Both the position numbers and the translations under genes were made by a program. Below, in pieces: positions 25,861 to 35,896 of a stretch of 64,000 nucleotides of DNA (its first letter is position 1; the number at the start of each line of letters is the position of its first letter). The stretch is taken from positions 124,001 through 188,000 of the forward strand of contig CAZAEK010000001.1 of the NCBI GenBank assembly GCA_964484125.1, written 5' to 3'. Under the pieces are notes generated by a model. The model ran no database searches and was not told where the DNA came from. It worked only from the letters and a program-made list of their open reading frames with translations. Source of the DNA: DSSM01 sp964484125 (GTDB taxonomy: Bacteria > Bacteroidota > Ignavibacteria > Tepidaquicellales > Tepidaquicellaceae).

Positions 25861-28800
25861 ATGAAATTAAATAGAATTTTTATAGCGATTGTAGCCCTGA
25901 TAGTTTTTACATACTCTAACGGGGTAGGTCAATCAACAGATCACAAAGTTACTTTTTCCAATTCAAATTACTTTGAAGTTGAGTTCTATCCACAATATAT
26001 AAGTGATATAAATTTTGTAAATTCTGACTTCGATTTTGATAAAAAAGGTTCTCCGGGAATTGGTTTCAGAGCTTTCCCATTATTCCTCACATCTGAAAAA
26101 AATTGCAGAACAGAGATAATAGACATTAAATTTGATAAAGTTGAAAATATTCAGGTTAAACCTATCCCTTCTCTGAAAAAAGGAAAGGATAAAATGACTG
26201 AGAATGTTTATGATAATGATATGTCAATTTACGGAAAAAATGCTTTTTTCCCAGCATCACACATTACTTTCGTAAATTCTGGAATTCTGAGGGATAAATA
26301 TTACGGACATCTGAAAATATATCCTGTTATTTATAATCCTGTTACTTCAACTGCTCAGAAAGTTTCATTTATTAAAGTCAGGGTATATTTCGAAGATTCA
26401 CCTGTTATTTCCCAAAGGAAATACTCCCCTGAGGAATATGCTTTTTTGGCAGGTGCTGCTTATAATTCAAGTAATGCAATTAACTGGACTGTAAAACCAT
26501 CTCAGCTGATGAGTCCGCGAACTATACAGAACAGCGTACTTAGTTCCGGTAATTTCCATAAACTCGAGATAAAAGAGACAGGAATTTATAAGCTTGATAA
26601 GACTTATCTTCAAAATGCCGGTATTAATACTAATGATATAGATCCTGCTACTTTTAAAATATATGGCACAGATGGCAGAATGTTACCCTTTGATAATGCA
26701 CAGGTTGTCCCAACTGACCTTTCTGAGATGAAAATCTTTGTTGCCACTGATATTTCAGGAAAGTTTGAATATTTACTTTTTTACGGAAAAAGTCTTGAAG
26801 ACTGGAAATTCAATACATTCACAAGAAAGTATAATCATTATATAAATTATTACGCTAATAATAACGTTTATTTCTTATCTTACGGAGGAGCCCAGGGCAG
26901 AAGAGCGGCTGTATATAATTCCACGAATATTCCGAATATACCACCTTTAAGTTATTTTATGGATAAATATTTCAGTGAACCTGAAGTTCTAAATCTCGGT
27001 TCAACAGGAAATATATGGTTAAGCCAGCGAATTGGTCTTGATGGTTCTTTTAATTTTTCAAGAAATTTACCGGGATATGTTCAGGGTTCAGATTTATTCC
27101 TCAAAATCCGTCTCGGTAACAGTACATTCTATAATTTAGGCTATTTCCTGATTAAAGACGATAATTCATCTTTTTCTAATGTATATCCAATATCAGGTGT
27201 ATCCAATCCTTTTTCACATATTAATTTAGAAGAGCTTAATTATCAGTATTCACTCAACCCTGGTGCTACGTCGTCAGCTTTAAAAGTGAGTTTACCTTCA
27301 CAGTATAATTTCCCATCTGCTCAGGGTCATTATGATTTTTACGAAGTTCAATATAGCCGTTCGCTAAATAGTGTTACCAATGATTTTATAAGAATCTGGT
27401 CACCTGATACTCTTGCAAATATTGAATTCCAGGTTTCCCCTTTTTCAAACTCTGATGTCAGGATTTTTGATGTTACAGAATTTTATGCATTAAGAATTGT
27501 GAACCCTATCTCTTTTACAAATGGTGTTATTAGATTTCAGGATGAGATAGCCGCCAACCCTAAAGAATATATTATATCATCATTTTCTAACTTTAAGACA
27601 CCACTAACAATTTCTTCCAAAATACCTAATCAGAATTTAGGAGGTATTACAGACGGAGCTGATTTTATTATTTTTACACACCCTGATTTTATTTCCGCTG
27701 CTAACAGACTTAAAGCTCATAGAGAAACACCCGGTAAGCATTATTTAAAGACTTATGTTTTCGATGTAAATCAGGTATATAATGAGTTTTCAAGTGGAAT
27801 ACCTGATCCTATTGCAATGCGTAACTTTTTAAAACATGCATTTATTAACTGGCAAACCAAGCCTGTTTATGTACTTTTCCTTGGAGACGGCAGTTTTGAC
27901 TATAAAAATATTTATAATCTTTCTCAGAAAAATTATGTCCCGCCTATACAGAAATCTGACCCTCAAATTAACGAAATTGCAAGTTATGTAAGTGATGATT
28001 TCCTTGTTGAAATTAATGAGTCATACATCGAACCTTTCCCCGGAAGACCTGATTTTGCTACAGGAAGATTTACAGTTAATTCTCTTGCAGAAGCCAATAT
28101 TATGGTTGATAAAATCATTGCTTATGAATCTGCATCTTCTGTAGGAAACTGGAAGAAAAAGATTATGTATGTTGCAGACGACGGATGGACTACCGAAAAT
28201 AATCAGGGACAGGAAAACAGCATACATACTGACCAATGCGAAACTATTGCTGAAGTTTTCACACCAAAAGATTTTGAAAGAGATAAAGTATATATTGTTA
28301 CCTATCCTGCAATTATTACTCCTCAGGGCAGACGCAAACCTGGTGCAAATGTTGATATAATTAAAGGTTGGAATGACGGACGGCTTGTAATTAATTACGT
28401 CGGACACGGGAGTACAGACCTATGGGCTCACGAACACGTTTTTGTAAGAGATGAATCAATTCCGCAATTAAATAATAAAAATAAATATCCATTGGTTACT
28501 ATTGCAAGTTGTGACCTCGCAAGATGGGACGACCCTTTCCTAATCTCTGCTGCAGAACAACTCGCAAGTGAACCTAATAAAGGTGCTATTGCTGTTATTG
28601 CAGCAGTAAGACCTGTATATAGTGCACCTAATGCGACATTTAACAATTATTTGTGGAATAATTTTATGTTTGCAAAGGATACCCTTAATCTTCCTATTCG
28701 TATCGGAAGGGCGATCTACAATGTAAAAAACCAGCTTCCATCTATTTCTGAAAATGATATGAAATTCTGTCTCGTTGGTGACCCTTCGCTCAGAGTCAGT

Positions 28801-29865
28801 ATTCCACAATATTTCACTAAAATTGATTCCATAAATAATGTTGCAACTCCAGATATTGCGGAACTTAAAGCACTCCAAAAAGTTAAAATTTCAGGAAGAG
28901 TTCTGAAACCAGATTCGACTTTCTGGAGCGATTTTAACGGTAACATTAATCTGAAAGTTCTTGATGTTGACAGACAGATTCTTTTATACGACTTTGGATA
29001 TCCGTTCAGCTTCAGACTCGATGGAGGCAATATATTTTCAGGTAATGCAAAAGTACAGAATGGTAAATGGTTTGTTGAATTTGTTGTTCCAAAGGATATC
29101 TCCTATACTAATGGAACAGGTAAAATGTTATGTTACTTCACTGATGGTACTAATGAGGGTTCAGGATTCAACAATACGTTTATAATGGCTGGGCTTGATT
29201 CAAATGCTGTAATTGATACTACCGGTCCTAAAATCACAGTATTTATGGATTCCAGAAACTTCAGAAGTGGTGATATGGTAAATCAAAATACAAAAATAAT
29301 AGCCGATTTTTTTGATGAAAATGGTATAAATCTGACAGGAACAATAGGCCATAGAATTGAAGCTATTATTAATGAAGATGAAAGTAAAAAAATTGATTTG
29401 ACTAATTATTATAACTCAACAATTTCTTACAGAGAAGGAACTTTAGAGTTTCCTCTTCAAAATCTTCCGGAAGGTAATTATAAAATCAGACTTAAAGCCT
29501 GGGACACATATAATAATCCTGGTTATAGTGAAGTAGATTTCGTTGTAAAAAATAATTCTGAACTTGCTTTCACTGAAGTATATAATTTCCCAAACCCATT
29601 TAAAGACGTAACTAACTTTATTTTTCAACATAATTCTGACTCACCAATTTCTGTAAATATTAAAATTTATACTGTAAGTGGAAGATTAATCAAAGATTTA
29701 AACAGAACTAATATCAATACAAAAAATGTTAATATTGAGTGGGATGGTCTTGATTCAGATGGAGACGCCCTAGCTAACGGTGTATATCTTTATAAAGTAA
29801 TGATTAAAAGTGACGATGGCAAATTTACAAAAACAACTTTAAATAAACTCGCAAAATTAAAATAA
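25861..29865 (+). CDS. porU: Type IX secretion system sortase PorU (C25 gingipain-like)
   Basis: Outer-surface cysteine protease that removes sorting domains from type IX cargo and attaches them to the surface. 1334 residues, near the family norm. A signal peptide ends about residue 24. The C25 peptidase domain (about 620-990) has LFLGDGSFDYKN, catalytic His in INYVGHGSTDLW (about 847) and catalytic Cys in TIASCDLARWDDP (about 883). The end (residues about 1235-1334) is a FlgD-like domain with NFPNPFKDVTNFIF. It is followed by porV, the usual order. Confidence 0.92.
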   Translation: MKLNRIFIAIVALIVFTYSNGVGQSTDHKVTFSNSNYFEVEFYPQYISDINFVNSDFDFDKKGSPGIGFRAFPLFLTSEKNCRTEIIDIKFDKVENIQVKPIPSLKKGKDKMTENVYDNDMSIYGKNAFFPASHITFVNSGILRDKYYGHLKIYPVIYNPVTSTAQKVSFIKVRVYFEDSPVISQRKYSPEEYAFLAGAAYNSSNAINWTVKPSQLMSPRTIQNSVLSSGNFHKLEIKETGIYKLDKTYLQNAGINTNDIDPATFKIYGTDGRMLPFDNAQVVPTDLSEMKIFVATDISGKFEYLLFYGKSLEDWKFNTFTRKYNHYINYYANNNVYFLSYGGAQGRRAAVYNSTNIPNIPPLSYFMDKYFSEPEVLNLGSTGNIWLSQRIGLDGSFNFSRNLPGYVQGSDLFLKIRLGNSTFYNLGYFLIKDDNSSFSNVYPISGVSNPFSHINLEELNYQYSLNPGATSSALKVSLPSQYNFPSAQGHYDFYEVQYSRSLNSVTNDFIRIWSPDTLANIEFQVSPFSNSDVRIFDVTEFYALRIVNPISFTNGVIRFQDEIAANPKEYIISSFSNFKTPLTISSKIPNQNLGGITDGADFIIFTHPDFISAANRLKAHRETPGKHYLKTYVFDVNQVYNEFSSGIPDPIAMRNFLKHAFINWQTKPVYVLFLGDGSFDYKNIYNLSQKNYVPPIQKSDPQINEIASYVSDDFLVEINESYIEPFPGRPDFATGRFTVNSLAEANIMVDKIIAYESASSVGNWKKKIMYVADDGWTTENNQGQENSIHTDQCETIAEVFTPKDFERDKVYIVTYPAIITPQGRRKPGANVDIIKGWNDGRLVINYVGHGSTDLWAHEHVFVRDESIPQLNNKNKYPLVTIASCDLARWDDPFLISAAEQLASEPNKGAIAVIAAVRPVYSAPNATFNNYLWNNFMFAKDTLNLPIRIGRAIYNVKNQLPSISENDMKFCLVGDPSLRVSIPQYFTKIDSINNVATPDIAELKALQKVKISGRVLKPDSTFWSDFNGNINLKVLDVDRQILLYDFGYPFSFRLDGGNIFSGNAKVQNGKWFVEFVVPKDISYTNGTGKMLCYFTDGTNEGSGFNNTFIMAGLDSNAVIDTTGPKITVFMDSRNFRSGDMVNQNTKIIADFFDENGINLTGTIGHRIEAIINEDESKKIDLTNYYNSTISYREGTLEFPLQNLPEGNYKIRLKAWDTYNNPGYSEVDFVVKNNSELAFTEVYNFPNPFKDVTNFIFQHNSDSPISVNIKIYTVSGRLIKDLNRTNINTKNVNIEWDGLDSDGDALANGVYLYKVMIKSDDGKFTKTTLNKLAKLK

Positions 29866-29894
29866 TTTAAACCATACGGAGGTCTAATTAAAAA

Positions 29895-30995
29895 ATGGAC
29901 AAAACTTCATCTAAAAGAACAGTATTTTATGTACTTATGTTCGTCTTTCTATCTCTCTTTGTTTCACTAACCGAATCAGCATTTGCTCAAAAGACTATAA
30001 CTACAGGTGTACCATTCCTGCTCATCTCACCAAATTCAAGAGCTTCAGGTATGGGTGAAACAGGCGTTGCAATTTCTGATGACGCTACAGCTATGCATTG
30101 GAATCCATCAGGATTAGCTTTTCAGACAAACAATACTGAAATAAACTTCACTCACTCGCCATGGCTTGCCGGGCTTGGTATTTCAGACCTTTTTTATGAT
30201 TATCTTGCCGCTAAAAAACATATTCCAAGCATTAAAGGTACTGTTGGTGTTGACCTTACGTATCTTAACATTGGTGAAATTATCACGACAAATGAATTTG
30301 GAGACAGAACCGGCGAATATAAAGCCTATGAATTTGCTTTCGGTGTCGGTTACGGAACTAAACTTACTGACGACCTCGGAGTTGGTATCGTTGCAAGATT
30401 AATATACAGCCGTTTATCAATTGTTACCGTTGGTAACGAAAAAGGCGATGGAACTGCATTTACCACAAGTTTTGACTTATCTGCTCTTTATAAATTCTCC
30501 AAAGGTCCGAAATTTATCAAGGATAAATTATCGCTTGGAATTAACCTATCAAATTTAGGTCCGAAAATTGTTTATGTTGATGCTGACCAGGCAGATCCAA
30601 TCCCGACAAATCTGCGCTTTGGTTTAGCTTATAAAGTTATTAAAAATGAAGGTAATGAACTTACTTTATCAGCAGATTTCAATAAACTTCTTGTAAATAA
30701 TAAAGATCCATTTTATAAAGGTTTATTCACTTCCTGGAAAGGCGGACCCGGAGAAATATTACAATCTTTTCAGACTTCCGTTGGTGCAGAATACTGGTAT
30801 GGAAATCCGAGATTAATTGCTCTTAGGGCAGGTTATTTCTATGAAGATCCTGAGTATGGTAACAGAAAATATTTAACTCTTGGTGCCGGCTTAAGATATG
30901 ATTTATATGGATTTGATTTCAGTTATATCAGCACTGCAGAAGAAAATCATCCTCTTGCAAACACTTTGAGATTCGGATTTGTAATTAATTTTTAA
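29895..30995 (+). CDS. porV: Type IX secretion outer-membrane protein PorV
   Basis: FadL-like barrel that shuttles cargo to the PorU sortase. 366 residues with a signal peptide (cleaved near ESAFAQ) and the PorV/PorQ hallmark RASGMGETGVAISDDATAMHWNPSGLAF (residues about 48-78, cited in parts); the C-terminus LANTLRFGFVINF ends in a terminal aromatic, as in outer-membrane barrels. AGGAG-like CGGAGG precedes the start. Directly downstream of porU, so porV rather than porQ. Confidence 0.88.
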   Translation: MDKTSSKRTVFYVLMFVFLSLFVSLTESAFAQKTITTGVPFLLISPNSRASGMGETGVAISDDATAMHWNPSGLAFQTNNTEINFTHSPWLAGLGISDLFYDYLAAKKHIPSIKGTVGVDLTYLNIGEIITTNEFGDRTGEYKAYEFAFGVGYGTKLTDDLGVGIVARLIYSRLSIVTVGNEKGDGTAFTTSFDLSALYKFSKGPKFIKDKLSLGINLSNLGPKIVYVDADQADPIPTNLRFGLAYKVIKNEGNELTLSADFNKLLVNNKDPFYKGLFTSWKGGPGEILQSFQTSVGAEYWYGNPRLIALRAGYFYEDPEYGNRKYLTLGAGLRYDLYGFDFSYISTAEENHPLANTLRFGFVINF

Positions 30996-31022
30996 ATAAT
31001 TTTCACTAAATTTGTCTAATCG

Positions 31023-31051
31023 GAGCCAACTTCTTAAACCGGGGTTGGCTC
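31023..31051 (+). terminator. Hairpin after porV, possible terminator
   Basis: Eight-base-pair stem GAGCCAAC/GTTGGCTC with a 13-base loop, 28 bases after the porV stop. The following sequence ATTGTTTA is only weakly T-rich, so it may attenuate rather than end transcription into the next gene. Confidence 0.45.
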
Positions 31052-31078
31052 ATTGTTTATAATCTTAATTTAAAAAAA

Positions 31079-34000
31079 ATGAAAATGACCGGAAAATTGT
31101 TTTTCGCTTTATTAGTATTATTGAACGTAAATTTTTCTTTTGCTCAGAATATTAATAAACCCGATCTGAAATTGTCCCACCCTTTTTCACCCGTTAGTAA
31201 TATTAATGCTGTGAAATCAGGTATGAATTCTTTTCCTGACACTATTACAGTTGTTGCTGTTATGGTACAATTTCAGGAGGATAATTCAGGACTTACTACA
31301 GGTAACGGTAAATTTGACCTTTCCAACAAGTATTATAATCCTAATACACAAAAGGATACAGTTATTGATTCACCTCCCTATGACAGTGCCTATTTTGCCG
31401 ATCATTTACTTTTTCTGAAAAATTATTATTATAAATCTTCTAAAGGTAAATTAATTCTGAATACTCAGTTAGTTGGAAATGTATTTAATTTACCTAAGCA
31501 GATGCAGGAATATTCCCCGCAGAAATTTGAAAACTACCTTAAAATGGGGGAATTATTTAAAGATACCTGGACAAGAGTTGACAGCATTATAAATTTTTCA
31601 AATTATAATCCGGATAAAACTGCATTTGTAATTTTTCATGCCGGTGTCGGCAGGGATATAGATCTTGCATCGATAATTGGTTATGATCCTACTCCTTATG
31701 ATTTGCCCTCGATTTTTCTAAGTCTTAATTTACTAAAGCAAATCTATGGAAATAATTATAACGGCTATCAGACCTCAGAAGGTTTTGTAATTAAAAATTC
31801 TTTAATAATCCCTTCTACAGAATTAAGAGAACTTGACCTTATTTCCGGAAAGGCACTAATTGAGATTGGTATGAACGGCATTCTTGTTGGTAGTTTCGGT
31901 AGTTTCCTCGGACTGCCTGATTTATTTAACACTAAAACCGGAAAAACAGCGATTGGAAGATTTGGTTTAATGGATGGACAATCTATATTTAGCTATAACG
32001 GAATTTTTCCACCCGAACCTTCTGCATGGGAAAAAGTTTATCTTGGATGGATTCAACCTCTTGAGATTTATTCAGGAGCTGAAACTTTCAAACTGAATAC
32101 TTCATCACTTCCCTATTACCAGGATTCAACCATATTAAAAGTTGCTATGAATAACCTTGAATATTTTCTGATTGAAAATAGAATCCGTTCACCTTTCAAT
32201 AATGGACAAAGAGTTTATACCCGTAACAGGGGATTTAAAGATTCAACATTATATACCAAAGACGTAAAAGGTTTTATATACTACGACATTTCAAAAATTG
32301 ATGGAAATGTTACTGATGTGTCTTATCTGGACTGGAGTTTACCCGGAGTAATTAATGATACTGCGAATTTCAAAGGTGGAATACTCATCTGGCATATAGA
32401 TGAGGAAGTAATTAATGCAAATATTTTATCAAATACTATTAACAATAATTTTTCAAGAAGAGGTGTTTCACTTAAAGAAGCAAAAGGTGCACAGGAAATA
32501 GGTGTTACAATAAGCACACCTTTCGGTGAAGTTACTGGTGACGGATTTTTTGTAGATTTCTGGTATGATGGTAATCACTATGTACCTTCAACAATTTATA
32601 AAAACGAATTCACGCCAAATTCTATACCTAATTCTTTAAGCTACTCTGGCGCAAATAACGGAATTTATATTACCGCATTCTCACAGATAAGCGAGAAGAT
32701 GTCTTTTAATGTAAGTTTTAACAACATCTCAATTAATCTTTTAAGTGGCTATCCTAAATATATTCCTAATACTACATCAGTTGACGGAAATCAATTTTTC
32801 TATTCTCCTGTTTGCTTCGATATTAATAATGATGGAAAAGATGAAATATTTGTTAATTCCTCATCCGGATTGTTTGGCTTCAGGAATAACGGTACACCGA
32901 TTTTAGCAAATCCAAACGGACTGATTCTTTCAAATGCCGGAACAAAACCAACAGCTTTTGCTTTTGCACCTGCTTTATCACCTTCTAACAGGGTTATATC
33001 TACACTAAAAAATGGTGTAGCGATTCTTGGTTTCGATAATAATTTAAACCTTGTTGACACTCAGATAGATACTTTTCCCTCACTTAATATTTCTTCTAAT
33101 GTTATAGTATTTGATTCATCTAGAGTAATTCTTGGATTCAGTAACAGGATTTTTTCAAGAACATTAAATACAAATCCGTCTCAGTTTATTGATACTCTCT
33201 CAGGTGCATATATGCTTTCAAAATTCGGCAATAATTTCTTTATAAAATCTGCCACTCCATTCTCAAGAATATTAAGTGGTAATTTAGTTTCAAAAAACAC
33301 ATTAGATTCATTAAGGATTTCTGCTAATAATAACATTTCAGAATACTTCATAAATGGAACTCCATTCCCGAATAAATACGGTTTTAAATTAAGTGATAGT
33401 TCGCTTGTTACTCTTGCAGATATTGACAGGGACGGTAGGCAGGATATTTTATTCGTATCAGAAGGAAAGATCTATGCATTGGATTATAACGGTGTAATTA
33501 AGGAATATTTCCCTGCAAAAATTAACGGTTATGTTAAAAGCGGAATTTCAGTCGCTGACATAAATAACGACGGTTTATACGAAGCGATTTTTGTAACCGA
33601 ATCAGGAGATTTATTTGCATATAGTTCAAACGGAAAAATAGTACCAGGATTTCCATTTAAAACTACTCCAACTACATCTACGCCTGCTTTATTTAATTAT
33701 AATGATACTCTTGGAATAATTATATTCAATAAAAACGGTATTTCCACAAATAATTTATTTGCATATAAAACAAATGTAAAATATGACGATTCAAAAATTC
33801 TCTGGCGGAATGTTTTTGGAGATAAATATCTTTCTAATAGTAATCTAAAATTAGCTTCAAATACCGTCTCTTATTCATCACTTCTACCTCAGGAAAAAAC
33901 TTACAACTGGCCTAATCCTGTTTATAGTGATGTTACATATATAAGGTACTATCTTAATGGCTCTGCTTCATCGGTTAATATAAAAATTCTTGACCTCTCA

Positions 34001-34165
34001 GGCGAACTCGTAACAACTTTAACAGGAACTAACTATCCAAATACTGATAATGAAGTACCCTGGAATGTTTCATCAGTTCAAAGTGGCGTTTATTACTGTG
34101 TAGTCGAAGCAGAATCAAACGGGACTAATGAAAAAAGAATTATTAAAATTGCTGTAATAAAATAA
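31079..34165 (+). CDS. Secreted M6-peptidase-like protein with lost zinc motif, FG-GAP repeats and type IX sorting domain
   Basis: A 1028-residue exported protein. A signal peptide of about 22 residues is followed by an M6-peptidase-like region (about 55-500): VMVQFQEDN, FLKNYYYKSSKGKL, LGLPDLFNTKTG, FGLMDGQS, PSAWEKVYLGWIQP and GGILIWHIDEE all match M6 landmarks. At the site where HExxH should precede GLPD (about residues 267-275) the sequence is GILVGSFGSFLGLPD, so zinc ligands and catalytic Glu are absent. Then FG-GAP/VCBS-like repeats (DINNDGKDEIF, DIDRDGRQDILF, DINNDGLYEAIF) and a sorting domain (NWPNPVYSDVTYIRY). Follows porV, probably exported by that system. Enzymatic activity is unlikely; a binding or structural role is inferred. 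Confidence 0.78.
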   Translation: MKMTGKLFFALLVLLNVNFSFAQNINKPDLKLSHPFSPVSNINAVKSGMNSFPDTITVVAVMVQFQEDNSGLTTGNGKFDLSNKYYNPNTQKDTVIDSPPYDSAYFADHLLFLKNYYYKSSKGKLILNTQLVGNVFNLPKQMQEYSPQKFENYLKMGELFKDTWTRVDSIINFSNYNPDKTAFVIFHAGVGRDIDLASIIGYDPTPYDLPSIFLSLNLLKQIYGNNYNGYQTSEGFVIKNSLIIPSTELRELDLISGKALIEIGMNGILVGSFGSFLGLPDLFNTKTGKTAIGRFGLMDGQSIFSYNGIFPPEPSAWEKVYLGWIQPLEIYSGAETFKLNTSSLPYYQDSTILKVAMNNLEYFLIENRIRSPFNNGQRVYTRNRGFKDSTLYTKDVKGFIYYDISKIDGNVTDVSYLDWSLPGVINDTANFKGGILIWHIDEEVINANILSNTINNNFSRRGVSLKEAKGAQEIGVTISTPFGEVTGDGFFVDFWYDGNHYVPSTIYKNEFTPNSIPNSLSYSGANNGIYITAFSQISEKMSFNVSFNNISINLLSGYPKYIPNTTSVDGNQFFYSPVCFDINNDGKDEIFVNSSSGLFGFRNNGTPILANPNGLILSNAGTKPTAFAFAPALSPSNRVISTLKNGVAILGFDNNLNLVDTQIDTFPSLNISSNVIVFDSSRVILGFSNRIFSRTLNTNPSQFIDTLSGAYMLSKFGNNFFIKSATPFSRILSGNLVSKNTLDSLRISANNNISEYFINGTPFPNKYGFKLSDSSLVTLADIDRDGRQDILFVSEGKIYALDYNGVIKEYFPAKINGYVKSGISVADINNDGLYEAIFVTESGDLFAYSSNGKIVPGFPFKTTPTTSTPALFNYNDTLGIIIFNKNGISTNNLFAYKTNVKYDDSKILWRNVFGDKYLSNSNLKLASNTVSYSSLLPQEKTYNWPNPVYSDVTYIRYYLNGSASSVNIKILDLSGELVTTLTGTNYPNTDNEVPWNVSSVQSGVYYCVVEAESNGTNEKRIIKIAVIK

Positions 34166-34181
34166 CCTTAATAAGGATATT

Positions 34182-35285
34182 ATGATTGTTATAGTCATTA
34201 CAGGATTTACGGTTTATTTAATAATACATTTATGGTTTTTTTCAGGGTATTTTAAATCTTCAAAATTAAAAAAAACAGAATATTCAGAATTTCCTCTTGT
34301 ATCCGTAATAGTAGCCGCACGTAACGAGGAATCCAATATAGGAAGATGTATAAACTCTTTAAAAACTGTCAGATACCCTGATTCCAGAATTGAAATTATA
34401 TTGGTAAACGACCGTTCAACAGATAATACGCTTTCGATTATGAAATCACTATCCGATGGGGATCACCGTTTCCGTATTCTGGAAACAGATACTTCGATAA
34501 CTGGCAATTTAAAAGGTAAACCAAAAGCAATTGATATTGGAATTAAAAATTCAAATGGTGATATTATAATAATGACTGATGCAGATTGTACTGTCAGGGA
34601 AAGCTGGGTTCAGGATACAGTAAATTACTATGATGAAAAAACCGCAATGGTAGCCGGTTTTACCAAAATAAGAGATGATGGCTCAATATTTTCAAAGTTA
34701 CAGGCAATGGACTGGATTTATCTTCAATCAATTGCATCAGGGAGCAGTGGAATAAATAGACATTTAAGTTGTATTGGTAACAATCTCTCTTTCAGAAAAT
34801 CTGTATATTTTGAACTCGGTGGATTTGAAAATATCAAATTCTCAATTACAGAGGATTTAGCTACTATGAAAGCAATTTCGAAACTGAATAAATACGATAT
34901 TAAATATCCTGTTTATGAAAATGGTTATATTGAAACCGATGGTTGTAAAAATCTTTCAGAATTATATAAACAAAAAAAGAGATGGTTCAAAGGCGGAACT
35001 GATTTGAGCTTTTTAGGTTATTTGCTCGGATTTTCAATGTATATTACTAATTTCGTTTTTATATCCGGATTTTTATACCTCTCTCTTCAGATCTATTTAA
35101 CCCTTATTTCAGTCAAAATACTTTCTGATTTTATCCTTTCTTTCCCTTTTTACAGGAAGCTTAGAATAAAAGAAATATACAGAATATTCCCTATCTTTGA
35201 AATATATTTTATGTTATATGGATTGCTTTTGCCCTTTACATTTCTATTCGGACTGAAAGTAAACTGGAAAGGAAGGCATTTCTAA
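34182..35285 (+). CDS. Family 2 glycosyltransferase, membrane-anchored
   Basis: A 367-residue processive-type GT2 enzyme. One N-terminal helix (2-22), a GT-A domain with VSVIVAARNEESNIGRC, LVNDRSTDNT, MTDADCTV (DxD region, about 131), then TEDLA and QKKRW (QxxRW, about 263), and three C-terminal helices. This set is that of cellulose/PNAG-synthase-like or lipid-glycosylating enzymes; donor and acceptor cannot be read from sequence. It converges on and overlaps by 4 bases the minus-strand gene at 35282. Confidence 0.82.
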   Translation: MIVIVITGFTVYLIIHLWFFSGYFKSSKLKKTEYSEFPLVSVIVAARNEESNIGRCINSLKTVRYPDSRIEIILVNDRSTDNTLSIMKSLSDGDHRFRILETDTSITGNLKGKPKAIDIGIKNSNGDIIIMTDADCTVRESWVQDTVNYYDEKTAMVAGFTKIRDDGSIFSKLQAMDWIYLQSIASGSSGINRHLSCIGNNLSFRKSVYFELGGFENIKFSITEDLATMKAISKLNKYDIKYPVYENGYIETDGCKNLSELYKQKKRWFKGGTDLSFLGYLLGFSMYITNFVFISGFLYLSLQIYLTLISVKILSDFILSFPFYRKLRIKEIYRIFPIFEIYFMLYGLLLPFTFLFGLKVNWKGRHF

Positions 35286-35896
35286 AATTTTAATATTGGC
35301 ACTCTTATTCTTGTTTTAAATCCAATTGTAGAATTCTTTTCAAAATACGAATAAGTGCCAACCAGATCAAATATATATACTGTAAATCCCGCTCCGGCTG
35401 TTACTCCAAATCCACTCTCTTCTTTTAAAACACCTGGCAATTCCTTTTCAGGCGATATTTCCCTTTGAATTTTAAAATATTTACCTTCTAATACAATGAA
35501 AGGAACTGTAAATTTAGTCTTTAAATATTTTGCAAGTAAGAAATCAACACTTAAACCTATGGATGTAATTTTTGTTTTAAAAGTATTTAACAAATTAATT
35601 GTCTTATACTCTTCCGTACCGTTGTGATTATTTACCTGAAATGAAAGTCCGATTACAAATGGATAAATATTTAAGCTGCTGTACTCGAGTTTTGCTCCAA
35701 GTGATAAAGCAAGATTTGAATTGCTGCTGATTCCAATTATAGGTACTTCCATACCAAGCGAAGGTGTTATAAATATCCCTCCCGGATTTGAATAGTCTTT
35801 TTTAATTTTAAAGGTCTCTAAAGTATCTTTACCTTGTCCATAAACTATTGTTGAAATAATAAACAGATTTAATATTACATATTTAAAAATCTTCAT
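35282..35896 (-). CDS. Predicted outer-membrane beta-barrel protein
   Basis: A 204-residue exported protein: signal peptide to about YGQGKD (residue 21), then alternating-pattern segments such as LSLGAKLEYSSLNIYPFVIGLSF and AGAGFTVYIFDLVGTYSYF, ending RVRVPILKF-like (RIRVPILKF) with a terminal Phe typical of outer-membrane barrels. It overlaps the upstream DUF2520 gene by 4 bases. No family recognised. Confidence 0.55.
   Translation of the reverse strand: MKIFKYVILNLFIISTIVYGQGKDTLETFKIKKDYSNPGGIFITPSLGMEVPIIGISSNSNLALSLGAKLEYSSLNIYPFVIGLSFQVNNHNGTEEYKTINLLNTFKTKITSIGLSVDFLLAKYLKTKFTVPFIVLEGKYFKIQREISPEKELPGVLKEESGFGVTAGAGFTVYIFDLVGTYSYFEKNSTIGFKTRIRVPILKF

Noticed and set aside
31007..31014. 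TAAATTTG after porV as a promoter -7 box for the M6-like gene
   Set aside because: No TTG lies at the required distance, and a hairpin follows at once.
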